Shown here: positions 7,687 through 16,550 of the stretch, piece after piece
Numbering within the stretch: position 1 is the stretch's first letter
How the letters are laid out: each line of letters begins with the position of its first letter
NCBI GenBank assembly: GCA_031286695.1
Contig: JAITTY010000012.1
Coordinates: 1-64,000, forward strand
Length of the DNA stretch: 64,000 bases
Direction: 5' to 3'
Source: Sphingobacterium sp.
GTDB lineage: Bacteria > Bacteroidota > Bacteroidia > Sphingobacteriales > Sphingobacteriaceae
Position numbers and translations under genes: made by a program
Notes under the pieces: model-generated
What the model was told of the DNA's origin: nothing
What the model saw: only the letters and a program-made list of their open reading frames with translations
The model's database searches: none

Positions 7687-9630
7687 ATGAAAAGAATTGC
7701 ACTGGCTTCGTTAAGCCTTGTGGCGTTGAGCTATGCTTTTCCCACCTTTTCACAGGAGAAAACATCCAATTATAGTTATACAGAAGCCTTTGCACCATTA
7801 TTCTTTAAAAATAATGGTAATGAATATCGTTCCGCAGCTGGAAAACCTGGACCAGCCTACTGGCAAAATGCTGCCGACTACAAAATTCAGGCTTCCTTGA
7901 ACGATCAAAATGATCAAATTGCAGGATCTGTTGAGATTACCTATAGCAACAATAGCCCTGACAATATGGACTATCTCTGGTTGCAATTGGATCAAAACAT
8001 GTTTTCACAACATGGACGTGGTCAATTGATCTCCCCCTTGACCAACAGCCGTTACGGTGATGGCAATTCAACTTTTGATGGTGGATATCAGATACAATCT
8101 GTTACGGATGTAAACGGAAATACGATCGAACATATTATTGACGATACCCGTATGCAACTTCGACTTCCTGCGGCATTAAAAAGCAAGGGCGGCAAAATAA
8201 CTTTTAAGATTAAATACCAATACACCGTTCCTAAATATGGGGCAGACCGTACCGGCATTCTCGACACGAAAAACGGAAAAATCTATGCCATTGCACAGTG
8301 GTTCCCAAGACTTTGCGTCTACGACGACATAAGAGGTTGGAATACCCTTCCTTATACGGGACCGGGAGAGTTTTATCGTGAATTTGGAAATTACCAGGTT
8401 GAAATCACAGCTCCGGCAAACCATATAGTTGTTCTGGGCGGCGAATTGTTAAATCCGCAGGAAGTATTTACTTCCGAACAACTCAAACGATACCAACAGG
8501 CACAAGCTAGCGATGAGACTGTAATCATCCGTTCTGCGGAAGAAGTTAACGCAAAAAACTCTAGGCCTGACAAGAAAACCTTAACCTGGAAATATCAACT
8601 TAATAATGCGCAAGACATTGCCTGGGCGTCCTCTACGGCATTTATATTAGATGGCGCGAAGATCAATCTACCTAGCGGAAAAAAGTCCCTTGCTTTGTCA
8701 GCCTATCCTATTGAAAGTAACAGCAACAATGCATGGGAACGTTCAACGGAATATACGAAAGCCGCCATTGAAATCTATTCAAAAAGCTGGTTTGAATACC
8801 CCTATCCTGTAGCAGTCAATGTAGCTTCCAATGTCGGTGGAATGGAATACCCTGCGCTATCGTTCTGTGGCAATCAGGCCAAAGCAGGCTCACTTTGGGG
8901 TGTTACCAACCACGAGTTTGGTCACAATTGGTTCCCTATGATTGTCGCATCCAACGAACGTGAACATGGCTGGATGGATGAAGGGTTCAATACATTTATT
9001 AACGAACTCGCAACAAAGGAATTCAACAATGGCGAATATTACCGTAATCAGGCGAGCAGATCCTACATCTTTACTGCCCGTAATCTTGAACCGATCATGA
9101 GTACGCCGCAAAACATGAAAGAACGTAATATTGGTGCTCTGGTCTACTATAAGCCAGCTTACGGACTGAAATTATTGCGAAACGAAATCATCGGTCCTGA
9201 GCGCTTCGATTACGCCTTTAAAAAGTATATCCAAGAATGGGCTTACAAACACCCTACTCCGGAGGATTTCTTCAAAGCGATTGAAAATGGTGCCGGAGAA
9301 AATCTAAACTGGTTCTGGCGCGGGTGGTTTGTCAACAACTGGCAAATGGACCAAAGTATAAAATCGGTGTCTTATGTCAACAACGAGCCAAAATTTGGCG
9401 CACTTGTCACCGTGGAAAACCTTGAAAAATTACCGATGCCAGTTATTGTTGAAGCTACAACCGTATCGGGTAAGAAGATTCGAAAAAAACTACCGGTGGA
9501 AATCTGGGAAAGAAACGATGTATGGCAATTTAAAATACCGACCACAGAGTCATTGCAATCTGTACAGTTAGATCCAGACATGGTCATGCCGGACAAGAAC
9601 CCAGACAATAATTCGTGGAAAGCAAATTAG
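7687..9630 (+). CDS. M1-family zinc aminopeptidase, secreted
   Basis: The 647-residue protein starts with a signal peptide (MKRIALASLSLVALSYAFPTFSQ). The ATG at 7687 is chosen, with 7684 adjacent; a start at 7615 would add a tail before the signal. A GGMEYP motif (M1 exopeptidase loop) precedes the zinc site H409-E-F-G-H413, and Glu432 lies 18 residues further on in WMDEGFNTF. The enzyme should remove N-terminal residues from peptides in the periplasm or outside. The gene after it at 9752 is on the same strand but 121 bases away. Confidence 0.9.
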   Translation: MKRIALASLSLVALSYAFPTFSQEKTSNYSYTEAFAPLFFKNNGNEYRSAAGKPGPAYWQNAADYKIQASLNDQNDQIAGSVEITYSNNSPDNMDYLWLQLDQNMFSQHGRGQLISPLTNSRYGDGNSTFDGGYQIQSVTDVNGNTIEHIIDDTRMQLRLPAALKSKGGKITFKIKYQYTVPKYGADRTGILDTKNGKIYAIAQWFPRLCVYDDIRGWNTLPYTGPGEFYREFGNYQVEITAPANHIVVLGGELLNPQEVFTSEQLKRYQQAQASDETVIIRSAEEVNAKNSRPDKKTLTWKYQLNNAQDIAWASSTAFILDGAKINLPSGKKSLALSAYPIESNSNNAWERSTEYTKAAIEIYSKSWFEYPYPVAVNVASNVGGMEYPALSFCGNQAKAGSLWGVTNHEFGHNWFPMIVASNEREHGWMDEGFNTFINELATKEFNNGEYYRNQASRSYIFTARNLEPIMSTPQNMKERNIGALVYYKPAYGLKLLRNEIIGPERFDYAFKKYIQEWAYKHPTPEDFFKAIENGAGENLNWFWRGWFVNNWQMDQSIKSVSYVNNEPKFGALVTVENLEKLPMPVIVEATTVSGKKIRKKLPVEIWERNDVWQFKIPTTESLQSVQLDPDMVMPDKNPDNNSWKAN

Positions 9631-9652
9631 CAAATTTTCAAAATCTATTCGT

Positions 9653-9660
9653 TATTTTTG
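9653..9660 (+). promoter_or_regulatory. -7 promoter element upstream of the 9752 gene
   Basis: TATTTTTG fits the Bacteroidota -7 consensus TAnnTTTG. It lies 92 bases before the ATG at 9752. No matching TTTG is seen at the usual -33 distance, so support is partial. Confidence 0.3.
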
Positions 9661-9751
9661 GCTAGAGAACGATCATGAACGTATGGCGTAAACAAAATGG
9701 CAAATACCCTGTTCATTCATAGATTGAAAATACATAACTATATTTATTCGC

Positions 9752-10438
9752 ATGAAAATCTTACAAACGATTCTAAGCTGCTTACTTATTACGTTAATGA
9801 GCGGACATCTTGTTGCACAGGAAAAAACCAAAGGTATTATTATGGAACTTGTCAGCGGTGAGAAAATCGAGGCCGCTCAAATTCAAAATTTAAGAACCAA
9901 GGCTGAAGTGCAAACCAATAGAGATGGCTCATTTGCAATTGATGCCAACATCAACGACCTCCTGTTAATCAAGGCTGTCGGATATGAGCAAGACACGGTA
10001 TTCATTTATGATAACAGTTTACGCAGAATCTACTTGAACAGAATGAATAATGTTATTGAACTGAGTGAAGTTATCGTTGAAAGGATGACAGATAGTAGAC
10101 TCGCAGCCGAAATCCAGCGCGAGAAGACTGCAGGAAAATATTCAGATGCGAGTCAAAACCGCGGGGGAGTACGGATTTCTCCAAGCCGAATATTTGGCAA
10201 AGAAGGAAAACAAGCTCGTTCAAATTATAAATTGCTTGTCGCCGAACTCGAGAAAAGAGCTGTCGATAGAAAATTTACAGACAATCTGATCAAAGAATTA
10301 ACTCCGCTCAATGGTTCGGAACTAGCCTTGTTTAAGGAGAGATTTAGACCTGCTTATAAATTTATTCAAAACAGTAGCCAGGAAACATTGAAGGTCTACA
10401 TCATGGATAGTTATAAAAAATTTAACGAGAAAAAATAA
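9752..10438 (+). CDS. Secreted protein with carboxypeptidase-regulatory-like domain
   Basis: The 228-residue protein has a signal peptide ending near GHLVAQ. Residues about 24-105 form a CarboxypepD_reg-like beta-sandwich (GIIMELVSGEKIEAA, TNRDGSFAID, VGYEQDTVF) ending in IELSEVIVE, the stretch that in TonB-dependent receptors joins this domain to the plug. No plug or barrel follows; instead there is a charged helical region of about 120 residues. Such stand-alone proteins are common in Bacteroidota and their role is unknown. The final residues are Lys-rich. Confidence 0.7.
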   Translation: MKILQTILSCLLITLMSGHLVAQEKTKGIIMELVSGEKIEAAQIQNLRTKAEVQTNRDGSFAIDANINDLLLIKAVGYEQDTVFIYDNSLRRIYLNRMNNVIELSEVIVERMTDSRLAAEIQREKTAGKYSDASQNRGGVRISPSRIFGKEGKQARSNYKLLVAELEKRAVDRKFTDNLIKELTPLNGSELALFKERFRPAYKFIQNSSQETLKVYIMDSYKKFNEKK

Positions 10439-10470
10439 AAAACAAATACTTTTATCACGTGATTGTCAGA

Positions 10471-10511
10471 AGGTTTTAAACTGTAATAATTTTTATTTCA
10501 GTTTAAAACCT
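10471..10511. promoter_or_regulatory. Inverted repeat, probable Rrf2 operator or upstream terminator
   Basis: Perfect 12-bp arms aggttttaaact (10471-10482) and agtttaaaacct (10500-10511) flank a 17-nt spacer. The right arm ends just before TTACTTTG (10517-10524), a near match to the -7 element, so a bound dimer would cover the promoter of the Rrf2 gene at 10554. Because a short T-run follows, it could also terminate the gene ending at 10438. Both roles are possible. Confidence 0.5.
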
Positions 10512-10553
10512 TTTCTGTTACTTTGTGTTATAATTTAGAAAAATCAGCAGAGG

Positions 10554-10967
10554 ATGTTACACAACTTGAGGTTCGCAACAGCATTACACATTATGGTTCT
10601 GGCACAGCTAGAAGAGTCTAATCAATGGCTTTCTTCTGAATATATTGCGTCAAGTATCCAGGTCAATGCAAGTGTGGTTCGCAAAGAAATTGCATCTCTC
10701 AAAACAGCATCTTTACTAACGAGTAAAGAAGGTAAGGGCGGTGGTATTCGCATAAATCCCGAGAATCCAACGATTACCTTGGCTGATATTTATATCAGCA
10801 CCAAGCAAACGGATTTCGGCGGGAAATTTAACAGTCCCAATCCGGCCTGTGTTGTTGGCAAAAATATCAACTCCAAACTCCAGGATCTATATCAGGAAGT
10901 CGACACTGATATTGTACAGCGTTTGGAAAAGATAACCCTAGCTGATTTTAGCAAAACATTTAATTAA
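10554..10967 (+). CDS. Rrf2-family transcriptional regulator
   Basis: The 137-residue protein has an N-terminal winged helix (SSEYIASSIQVNASVVRKEIASL, about 27-50, then a KEGKGGGIRI wing) typical of Rrf2/IscR proteins. Iron-sulfur members carry three clustered cysteines, but only one Cys is visible here (NPACVV), so it likely senses redox or electrophiles through a thiol, as in the YwnA/HypR branch. It precedes an NAD(P)-binding reductase by seven bases, a pairing known as ywnA-ywnB in Bacillus, and a strong inverted repeat lies upstream. Confidence 0.85.
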   Translation: MLHNLRFATALHIMVLAQLEESNQWLSSEYIASSIQVNASVVRKEIASLKTASLLTSKEGKGGGIRINPENPTITLADIYISTKQTDFGGKFNSPNPACVVGKNINSKLQDLYQEVDTDIVQRLEKITLADFSKTFN

Positions 10968-10974
10968 AGGAAGC

Positions 10975-11622
10975 ATGAAAGTAGCAGTAATTGGATCCAC
11001 AGGATACGTAGGATCACATCTAGTAAAAGAATTGGTAGACCGTAACTATGACGTAGTCGCCATCGCCCGCCACATCGAAAATATTCCATCGAGTGAAAAA
11101 ATAACCAAGTTCCAAGTAGATATCAATGATAATAATCAATTGGTTTCTGCTCTAAAAGGTGTTGATGTTGTTGTTTCGGCTTTCAATGCCGGTTGGACTA
11201 ACCCTAATCTTTATGAAGATTTTACAAAAGGTGCATTGGCAATCCAACAGGCTGTTAAAGATGCCGGTATCAATCGTTTCATTGTTATTGGTGGTGCAGG
11301 AAGTTTATTGATTGATGGAAATAGACTGGTTGATTCACCAGATTTTCCAAAAGAGATTAAACCTGGGGCATTAGCTGCAGCAGATTATCTGAATACCATC
11401 CAGAAAGAAGATCAACTTACCTGGACAATGTTTAGTCCTGCTATAGAAATGAATTCCCATGCTGGTGGAACACGCACCGGAAAATACCGCACAGGTCTTG
11501 ATGCCCCGGTATTTGACGAGGAAGGTCGTTCTAGATTATCAGTAGAGGATCTTGCTGTAGCAATAGCAGACGAAATTGAGAACAAACAATTCCTCAATAA
11601 ACGCTTTACTGCAGCGTATTAA
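10975..11622 (+). CDS. NAD(P)-binding atypical SDR, YwnB-like
   Basis: The 215-residue protein opens with the Rossmann motif GSTGYVGSHLVKEL. It has a VDVVVSAFNAG core and an IVIGGAGSL segment, in line with the NAD(P)H-binding (NmrA/YwnB-like) branch of extended/atypical short-chain dehydrogenases. There is no clear YxxxK catalytic pair, so it may be a quinone or flavin reductase or a redox sensor. It shares a transcript with the Rrf2 regulator seven bases upstream, which points to induction by oxidative or electrophile stress. Confidence 0.8.
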   Translation: MKVAVIGSTGYVGSHLVKELVDRNYDVVAIARHIENIPSSEKITKFQVDINDNNQLVSALKGVDVVVSAFNAGWTNPNLYEDFTKGALAIQQAVKDAGINRFIVIGGAGSLLIDGNRLVDSPDFPKEIKPGALAAADYLNTIQKEDQLTWTMFSPAIEMNSHAGGTRTGKYRTGLDAPVFDEEGRSRLSVEDLAVAIADEIENKQFLNKRFTAAY

Positions 11623-11654
11623 TACCCAAACAAGCATTTGATTCAGATTTTATT

Positions 11655-11682
11655 AAAAAGGGAGGAGCAATCTTCCCTTTTT
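11655..11682 (+). terminator. Terminator of the Rrf2 operon
   Basis: Arms 11655-11666 and 11671-11682 pair (one G-U) around a gcaa tetraloop, with the T-run as the 3' arm. Confidence 0.85.
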
Positions 11683-11753
11683 TCATTGAGATCATTTATA
11701 TTTGACATTAATTAAACAATTAAAAAGCTAAATAATCGTAAAGAATTAATCCT

Positions 11754-13229
11754 ATGCTATTTAAAAAATCGATTCCTCAACTGATTGCTGAGGCAAATGA
11801 AAATGGTGAACACACGCTAAAAAGGACATTGTCCAGCTCAGGCCTTATCGCCTTGGGTGTCGGGGCCATCATTGGAGCAGGACTTTTCTCCCTGACAGGG
11901 ATTGCCGCTGCTGAAAATGCAGGTCCAGCTGTTATCCTATCTTTCATTATCGCAGCAGTAGGCTGTGGTTTCGCTGGTCTTTGCTATGCCGAATTCGCAT
12001 CTATGATTCCTGTTGCAGGAAGTGCCTACACCTACTCCTATGCAACAATGGGGGAATTTGTTGCTTGGATCATCGGATGGGATCTTGTTTTAGAATATGC
12101 TCTGGCAGGCGCAACAGTAGCGGTTAGCTGGTCCCAATATTTCAATCAGCTTCTTATGATATTCCATATCCATCTTCCGGACACCTTGCTCAAAGGCCCT
12201 TGGGAAGGCGGAGTGGTCAATTTACCTGCTATCGTTATTGTATGTTTACTTTCGCTATTATTGATGCGAGGCACACAGGAATCTTCCCGTGTAAACAATA
12301 TCTTAGTTATCCTTAAAGTTGGTGTCGTATTGATCTTTATCGCCTTGGGATGGAGTTTTATCAATCCAGCAAACCACGATCCTTTTATTCCTGCCAATGC
12401 CGGCGAGGAAATGGTCAAAAGTGGACAGCAAAGTTTCTGGGCATTTTTAAAGAGCGATGACTTTGGCCATTTCGGCATCAGTGGTGTATTGCGTGCAGCT
12501 GGCGTTGTATTCTTTGCATTCATTGGTTTTGACGCCGTAAGTACTGCTGCTCAAGAAGCTAAAAACCCGAAAAAAGGTATGCCTATCGGTATTATTGGTT
12601 CATTAATCATCTGTACGCTTTTATATGTTTTATTCTCGTACGTGATGACCGGTATAGAAAACTATACCATGTTTAAAGGTGATGCAAAACCAGTTGCCAC
12701 AGCTTTCGCTAAGACAGGTTATCATTTTCTGAATACAGCCTTGATTATTACGATTATTGCAGGATACACTTCAGTTATTCTTGTCATGCTACTTGGTCAG
12801 AGCCGTGTATTTTATTCGATGAGTAAAGATGGTTTGCTTCCAAAGATATTTTCAGATCTATCCAAAAGACAAACTCCTTGGAAAACAAATGCTATTTTCA
12901 TGGTATTCGTCAGTATATTCGCAGGTTTCGTTCCAGTTTCAGACCTTGGCCATATGGTCAGTATTGGTACCCTATTTGCCTTCACCCTTGTATGTGTAGG
13001 TATTTTAGTACTACGTAAAACAGACCCCAATTTGGAGCGCCCATTTAAAACACCACTGGTTCCTTTCGTTCCGGTTATGGGTATCTTGGTCTGTATTTTA
13101 ATGATGGCTTCCTTACCAATTGAAAGCTGGGAACGTTTAGCGGTCTGGCTTGCTATAGGCTTATTGATTTACTTTGTATACGGCAAAAAACATAGTGTCA
13201 TTAGAAAGCAACATCAGAACCAACAATAG
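11754..13229 (+). CDS. APC-family amino acid permease (CAT-like)
   Basis: The 491-residue inner-membrane protein has about 12 helices. Helix 1 carries GVGAIIGAGLFSLTG, the substrate-binding unwound motif of APC amino acid transporters, and GFDAVSTAAQEAKNPKKGMP is the conserved helix 6-7 loop. Length and sequence style fit the cationic amino acid transporter (CAT/YfnA) branch, which imports amino acids with protons. The exact substrate is not readable. It is a single gene with a strong terminator and no visible regulator. Confidence 0.9.
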   Translation: MLFKKSIPQLIAEANENGEHTLKRTLSSSGLIALGVGAIIGAGLFSLTGIAAAENAGPAVILSFIIAAVGCGFAGLCYAEFASMIPVAGSAYTYSYATMGEFVAWIIGWDLVLEYALAGATVAVSWSQYFNQLLMIFHIHLPDTLLKGPWEGGVVNLPAIVIVCLLSLLLMRGTQESSRVNNILVILKVGVVLIFIALGWSFINPANHDPFIPANAGEEMVKSGQQSFWAFLKSDDFGHFGISGVLRAAGVVFFAFIGFDAVSTAAQEAKNPKKGMPIGIIGSLIICTLLYVLFSYVMTGIENYTMFKGDAKPVATAFAKTGYHFLNTALIITIIAGYTSVILVMLLGQSRVFYSMSKDGLLPKIFSDLSKRQTPWKTNAIFMVFVSIFAGFVPVSDLGHMVSIGTLFAFTLVCVGILVLRKTDPNLERPFKTPLVPFVPVMGILVCILMMASLPIESWERLAVWLAIGLLIYFVYGKKHSVIRKQHQNQQ

Positions 13230-13241
13230 ACTGGTTCAACA

Positions 13242-13273
13242 AAAAAAGGCTTCTTAATAAAGAAGCCTTTTTT
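13242..13273. terminator. Bidirectional terminator
   Basis: Arms aaaaaaggcttctt and aagaagcctttttt enclose a short loop near 13257, with T-runs on both strands. It ends the permease gene and the reverse-strand DUF1543 gene that stops at 13304. Confidence 0.85.
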
Positions 13274-13303
13274 ATGTTTAAGAAATCCAATAGCACATTA
13301 TTA

Positions 13304-13846
13304 TTACAGCGCACTCAGTTTAAAATATCCATTCGCAATGGTATCTTCTTCTAAACCCATCTTTGGTGTAATTTGAATACTATACTGCTCTTTATCTTGA
13401 GCTAATAGCAAATCTTCGATCTCATAAATATCATCAACATCCAAACCATACTTATCATCGATGTGTGCTGAACTGTGGTGCTTCCAAAAAACAGTACGTT
13501 TTGCCTTTTCAGTCGCTTTGGCCAAACTGGATGCAACAATAAGTTCTTTGTAATGGAACTCGTCAAATTCATTCGGTTTGTATCCACCTAAATTAACAAA
13601 AAACAACTTCAATTCCGAATCAATCGCCTGTCCATCCCCCCTTTCAGTAACCTTGATTTCATATTCCCCAATCTTATGGACAATACGGTACGCATCAATG
13701 TGAATTTTACCATCAGCCTCGGGCCAAAAATCTTTAATGGGATCGACAAAATCCTTGAGCTCATTACCAATACCAAAGAAAATGTCATGCTGTTCTGTCC
13801 GTCTATTTTTCGGTTTGCAACCGATCAAAATCATAAATAATTTCAT
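13304..13846 (-). CDS. DUF1543 domain protein
   Basis: The 180-residue cytosolic protein starts at the ATG at 13846 (a TTG lies two codons earlier). The N-terminal half has the DUF1543 pattern: MKLFMILIGCKP, then TEQHDIFFGIG and KIHIDAYRIV. The C-terminal half repeats a similar strand-helix arrangement with FFVNLGGYKPNEFDEFHYKE, so two related domains are likely. No function is established for the family. It is a lone gene facing a permease. Confidence 0.75.
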   Translation of the reverse strand: MKLFMILIGCKPKNRRTEQHDIFFGIGNELKDFVDPIKDFWPEADGKIHIDAYRIVHKIGEYEIKVTERGDGQAIDSELKLFFVNLGGYKPNEFDEFHYKELIVASSLAKATEKAKRTVFWKHHSSAHIDDKYGLDVDDIYEIEDLLLAQDKEQYSIQITPKMGLEEDTIANGYFKLSAL

Positions 13847-14002
13847 AGTCAAAAATCAGTCTTTCAATGTCCATGCTAGAATATCCAGTTTATTTTTCAT
13901 CGATGTCTGTGCGTACGAATCACGGATATTTCATAACTTAAGCCCTATAAACAATAAAAATAACTAATATCCAGCACATTTAACATATATAATATCTTCA
14001 CA

Positions 14003-14872
14003 ATGCATAAAATATTCCTATCATTTACGTTACTATTCTTGTCATTACTATCCTTTGGACAAAAAACCGCTACTGATAAAAAACTCGAATCACAGATAAA
14101 ACAGCTCATTCAGGGTTTTCAAGGTGATGTTGGTATTTATGTCCATCATCTCAAAAAAAACAAAGAAGTCAACATCCAGGGTGACAGCATTTTTCCGACG
14201 GCAAGCATTGTCAAAATCCCCATTTTAGTCGGCATCTTTGATAAAATTGAAAAAGGTGAACTACAACTTGATCAGCAACGGCTCTATCGTGCTAGTCAAC
14301 GCTATGGCGGCTCAGGGCTGATGCAGTTTTTTAAGGACAGTACACAAGTTGACTTGAAAACCTTGGTTGCACTTATGCTATCTTATAGTGATAATGTAAC
14401 CAGCATTTGGAATCAAAAGCTTGCTGGTGGAGGTGTCGCGATCAATCAATTAATGAGTGACCTTCAACTGACACAGACACGTGTCAACTCACAGACAGAG
14501 GGCCGGAAGCTGGATTGGGAAAAATACGGTTGGGGCCAGACTACACCAAAAGAAATGGCCGACTTGGTCACACTAATCCGACAAGGCAAAGTTGTGTCGC
14601 CAAAATCTTCCGATCAGATGTATCGTTTTATGGGCAACATGTTCTATGATGAGAGAGGGCTATCGCAAATCCCATCCACTGTCAAAACAGCTTCAAAAAC
14701 AGGTTCTTTGGATGATGTCCGCAATGAGGTCATTTTGGTCAATGCACCAAAAGGAGATTACGTTTTCAGTATTTTTACGAAGAACAATACGGACAAAAGC
14801 TGGGGTAAAACGAATGAAGCGGAGGTACTTACACGCAAGCTGTCGAAATTATTATGGGATTATTACCAATAA
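14003..14872 (+). CDS. Class A beta-lactamase-like serine hydrolase
   Basis: The 289-residue protein has a signal peptide (cleavage near SFGQ, residue 20) and the three class A signatures: S68-I-V-K71, S129-D-N131 and K232-T-G234. The omega-loop region reads TEGRKLDWEKY; Glu166 is at about the right distance, but the usual ExxLN is replaced by ExxxLD, so the deacylating water site is altered. It could be a weak chromosomal beta-lactamase or a cell-wall amide/ester hydrolase of the beta-lactamase2 family. No ampR-like regulator or mobile element is near. Confidence 0.8.
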   Translation: MHKIFLSFTLLFLSLLSFGQKTATDKKLESQIKQLIQGFQGDVGIYVHHLKKNKEVNIQGDSIFPTASIVKIPILVGIFDKIEKGELQLDQQRLYRASQRYGGSGLMQFFKDSTQVDLKTLVALMLSYSDNVTSIWNQKLAGGGVAINQLMSDLQLTQTRVNSQTEGRKLDWEKYGWGQTTPKEMADLVTLIRQGKVVSPKSSDQMYRFMGNMFYDERGLSQIPSTVKTASKTGSLDDVRNEVILVNAPKGDYVFSIFTKNNTDKSWGKTNEAEVLTRKLSKLLWDYYQ

Positions 14873-14912
14873 GCTCATTTAAGTTGATACGATAAGTTTG
14901 TTGCATAAAAAA

Positions 14913-14944
14913 GAAAGGGGCCACTTTATTGCGGTGCCCCCTTT
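14913..14944 (-). terminator. Terminator of the helical lipoprotein gene
   Basis: Arms gaaaggggccac and gtgccccctttc pair with one mismatch around a short loop, and the reverse strand continues into ctttttt. It sits about 25 bases beyond the stop at 14970. Confidence 0.8.
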
Positions 14945-14969
14945 CCTGTATTAAAATGAAATACGTTAA

Positions 14970-15512
14970 CTAGTTCTTCAACGCTTCACCTACATTTTTT
15001 GCTTTCCGGCTAATATCGTCACCTACTTTTTTGGAAGCATCTTTTACATCTTTAGCGGCCTCTTTCGTTCCAGTCGCAACATCATTTGCAACTTTCTTCG
15101 TACCGTCAGCGACATCTTTTGCAGCATCCTTTGTTTTATCAACAGCCGTGTTCGTTGCATCCACTGTCGCATCTTTTGCATCTTTCAATCCCTCTTTTAC
15201 ATCCTCACCGGCATTACGTAGCGCATCCTTGGTTTTTTCCCAGGCAGTATTAGCTTCTTCAGAAGCAGCGCGCGCTTTTTCTTCAGCTGCTTTATCACCT
15301 TTTGCGATAGCTTCATCCAAATCCTTTTTCGCCTGTTCTGCTTTCAAACGCGCATTTTCTTCCGCATTTTTTAAATCTGCGATCGCGGCATCTACATGCT
15401 CACCGACTGTTTGTGCCGAATCTGTCGCTGTAGTGTCTTTTTTCTCCGAATTGTTGCAAGAAGACATGACCAATGCTCCTGCTACGACTGCTAAAAGTGC
15501 AATTTTTTTCAT
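14970..15512 (-). CDS. Lipoprotein with LEA-like amphipathic helical repeats
   Basis: The ATG at 15512 gives a lipoprotein signal (MKKIALLAVVAGALVMSSCNN) with lipobox Cys at residue 20; an upstream in-frame start would hide it. The remaining 160 residues are almost only Ala, Lys, Asp, Glu, Thr and Val, in roughly 11-residue repeats such as KDAAKDVADGTKK and KEAAKDVKDASKK. This pattern is shared by LEA, apolipoprotein and YtxH-like proteins and forms long amphipathic helices. It is probably an envelope stress or desiccation protector. folD follows upstream on the same strand but reads as a separate unit. Confidence 0.75.
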   Translation of the reverse strand: MKKIALLAVVAGALVMSSCNNSEKKDTTATDSAQTVGEHVDAAIADLKNAEENARLKAEQAKKDLDEAIAKGDKAAEEKARAASEEANTAWEKTKDALRNAGEDVKEGLKDAKDATVDATNTAVDKTKDAAKDVADGTKKVANDVATGTKEAAKDVKDASKKVGDDISRKAKNVGEALKN

Positions 15513-15598
15513 TATAAATTGATTTATGAGTGTAGTTTTCAACGGCCCATTAGAGCTCGCATACATCAATTTACAACTTCTATGCCAAATAGACAAAA

Positions 15599-16486
15599 TT
15601 ATTGCTTCGGATAGATTGTCCCTTTAGCAGCTTCCAACGTATTTTTCAATAAACCGACGATGGTCATTAAGCCAACTCCTCCTGGTACTGGTGTTATCCA
15701 AGACGCTTTAGGAGCAACATTTTCAAAATCAACATCTCCATATAGTTTAAAACCAGATTTCGTTGCTGTAGACGTTTCTCTATTGATACCCACATCGATC
15801 ACGACAGCACCATCTTTGACCATGTCTGCTGTAACAAAATTTTTCTTGCCGATTGCCGCAACTACAATGTCACCGCGCAAGACCTCTGTCTTGAGGTCTT
15901 TCGTACGACTATGTGTTAATGTCACCGTACAATTACCTGGATTGGAATTACGGGCAAGTAAGATACTCATTGGTGATCCCACGATATTGCTTCTTCCAAC
16001 CACTACCGCGTGCTTGCCTGCAGTATCGATCTTATAATAATCCAACATCAACATAATACCATATGGCGTAGCTGGAATAAAACAAGGAAGATTACGTTGC
16101 ATACGTCCGAGATTGATCGGGTGGAAACCATCCACATCTTTGCGGTAATCAATTGCTTCGGTAACTTTATCCGGATCAATATGTTTTGGTAAAGGCAACT
16201 GAACAATCAAACCATCGATAGACTCATCCTGATTGATTTCCTTGACCTTTGCGATCAATTCTTCCTCCGTAATGTTTTCATCATAACGAATGTTTGTTGA
16301 TTCAAAACCGACCAGCTGACAGTTACGCATTTTGCTAGCCACATAAGTTTCACTACCACCATCATTCCCTACAAGGATAGCAACCAAATGAGGTTTACGG
16401 CCAGTCTGTGTAGTAAATTCAGCTGCATCTAACGCAATTTGCTCTTTAATTTTTTCGGAAACTAGTTTACCATCTAATAGATTCAT
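15599..16486 (-). CDS. folD: Bifunctional methylenetetrahydrofolate dehydrogenase/cyclohydrolase
   Basis: The 295-residue protein interconverts 5,10-methylene-THF and 10-formyl-THF using NADP, supplying one-carbon units for purines and formyl-Met. Visible motifs are YVASKMRN with catalytic Lys52, GLIVQLPLP, KDVDGFHPINLG, PATPYGIM, GRSNIVGSPMS (cofactor loop) and TPVPGGVGLMT. Length and order are standard. It lies downstream of lepA on the same strand, but a terminator separates them. Confidence 0.95.
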   Translation of the reverse strand: MNLLDGKLVSEKIKEQIALDAAEFTTQTGRKPHLVAILVGNDGGSETYVASKMRNCQLVGFESTNIRYDENITEEELIAKVKEINQDESIDGLIVQLPLPKHIDPDKVTEAIDYRKDVDGFHPINLGRMQRNLPCFIPATPYGIMLMLDYYKIDTAGKHAVVVGRSNIVGSPMSILLARNSNPGNCTVTLTHSRTKDLKTEVLRGDIVVAAIGKKNFVTADMVKDGAVVIDVGINRETSTATKSGFKLYGDVDFENVAPKASWITPVPGGVGLMTIVGLLKNTLEAAKGTIYPKQ

Positions 16487-16508
16487 GTTTAGGAGATTTT
16501 ATTGTATT

Positions 16509-16535
16509 TAAAAGGAGCCCAAGAGCTCCTTTATT
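16509..16535 (-). terminator. Terminator of lepA
   Basis: aaaggagc (16511-16518) pairs with gctccttt (16525-16532) around ccaaga, 16 bases past the lepA stop on the reverse strand. Only a weak T/A-rich tail follows. Confidence 0.7.
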
Positions 16536-16550
16536 ATTGTGTTATTTTGA

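Noticed and set aside
15031..15522. 163-codon forward frame opposite the helical lipoprotein
   Set aside because: Repetitive sequence of the real gene keeps the opposite frame open; its composition is low-complexity Ala/Ser/Phe.
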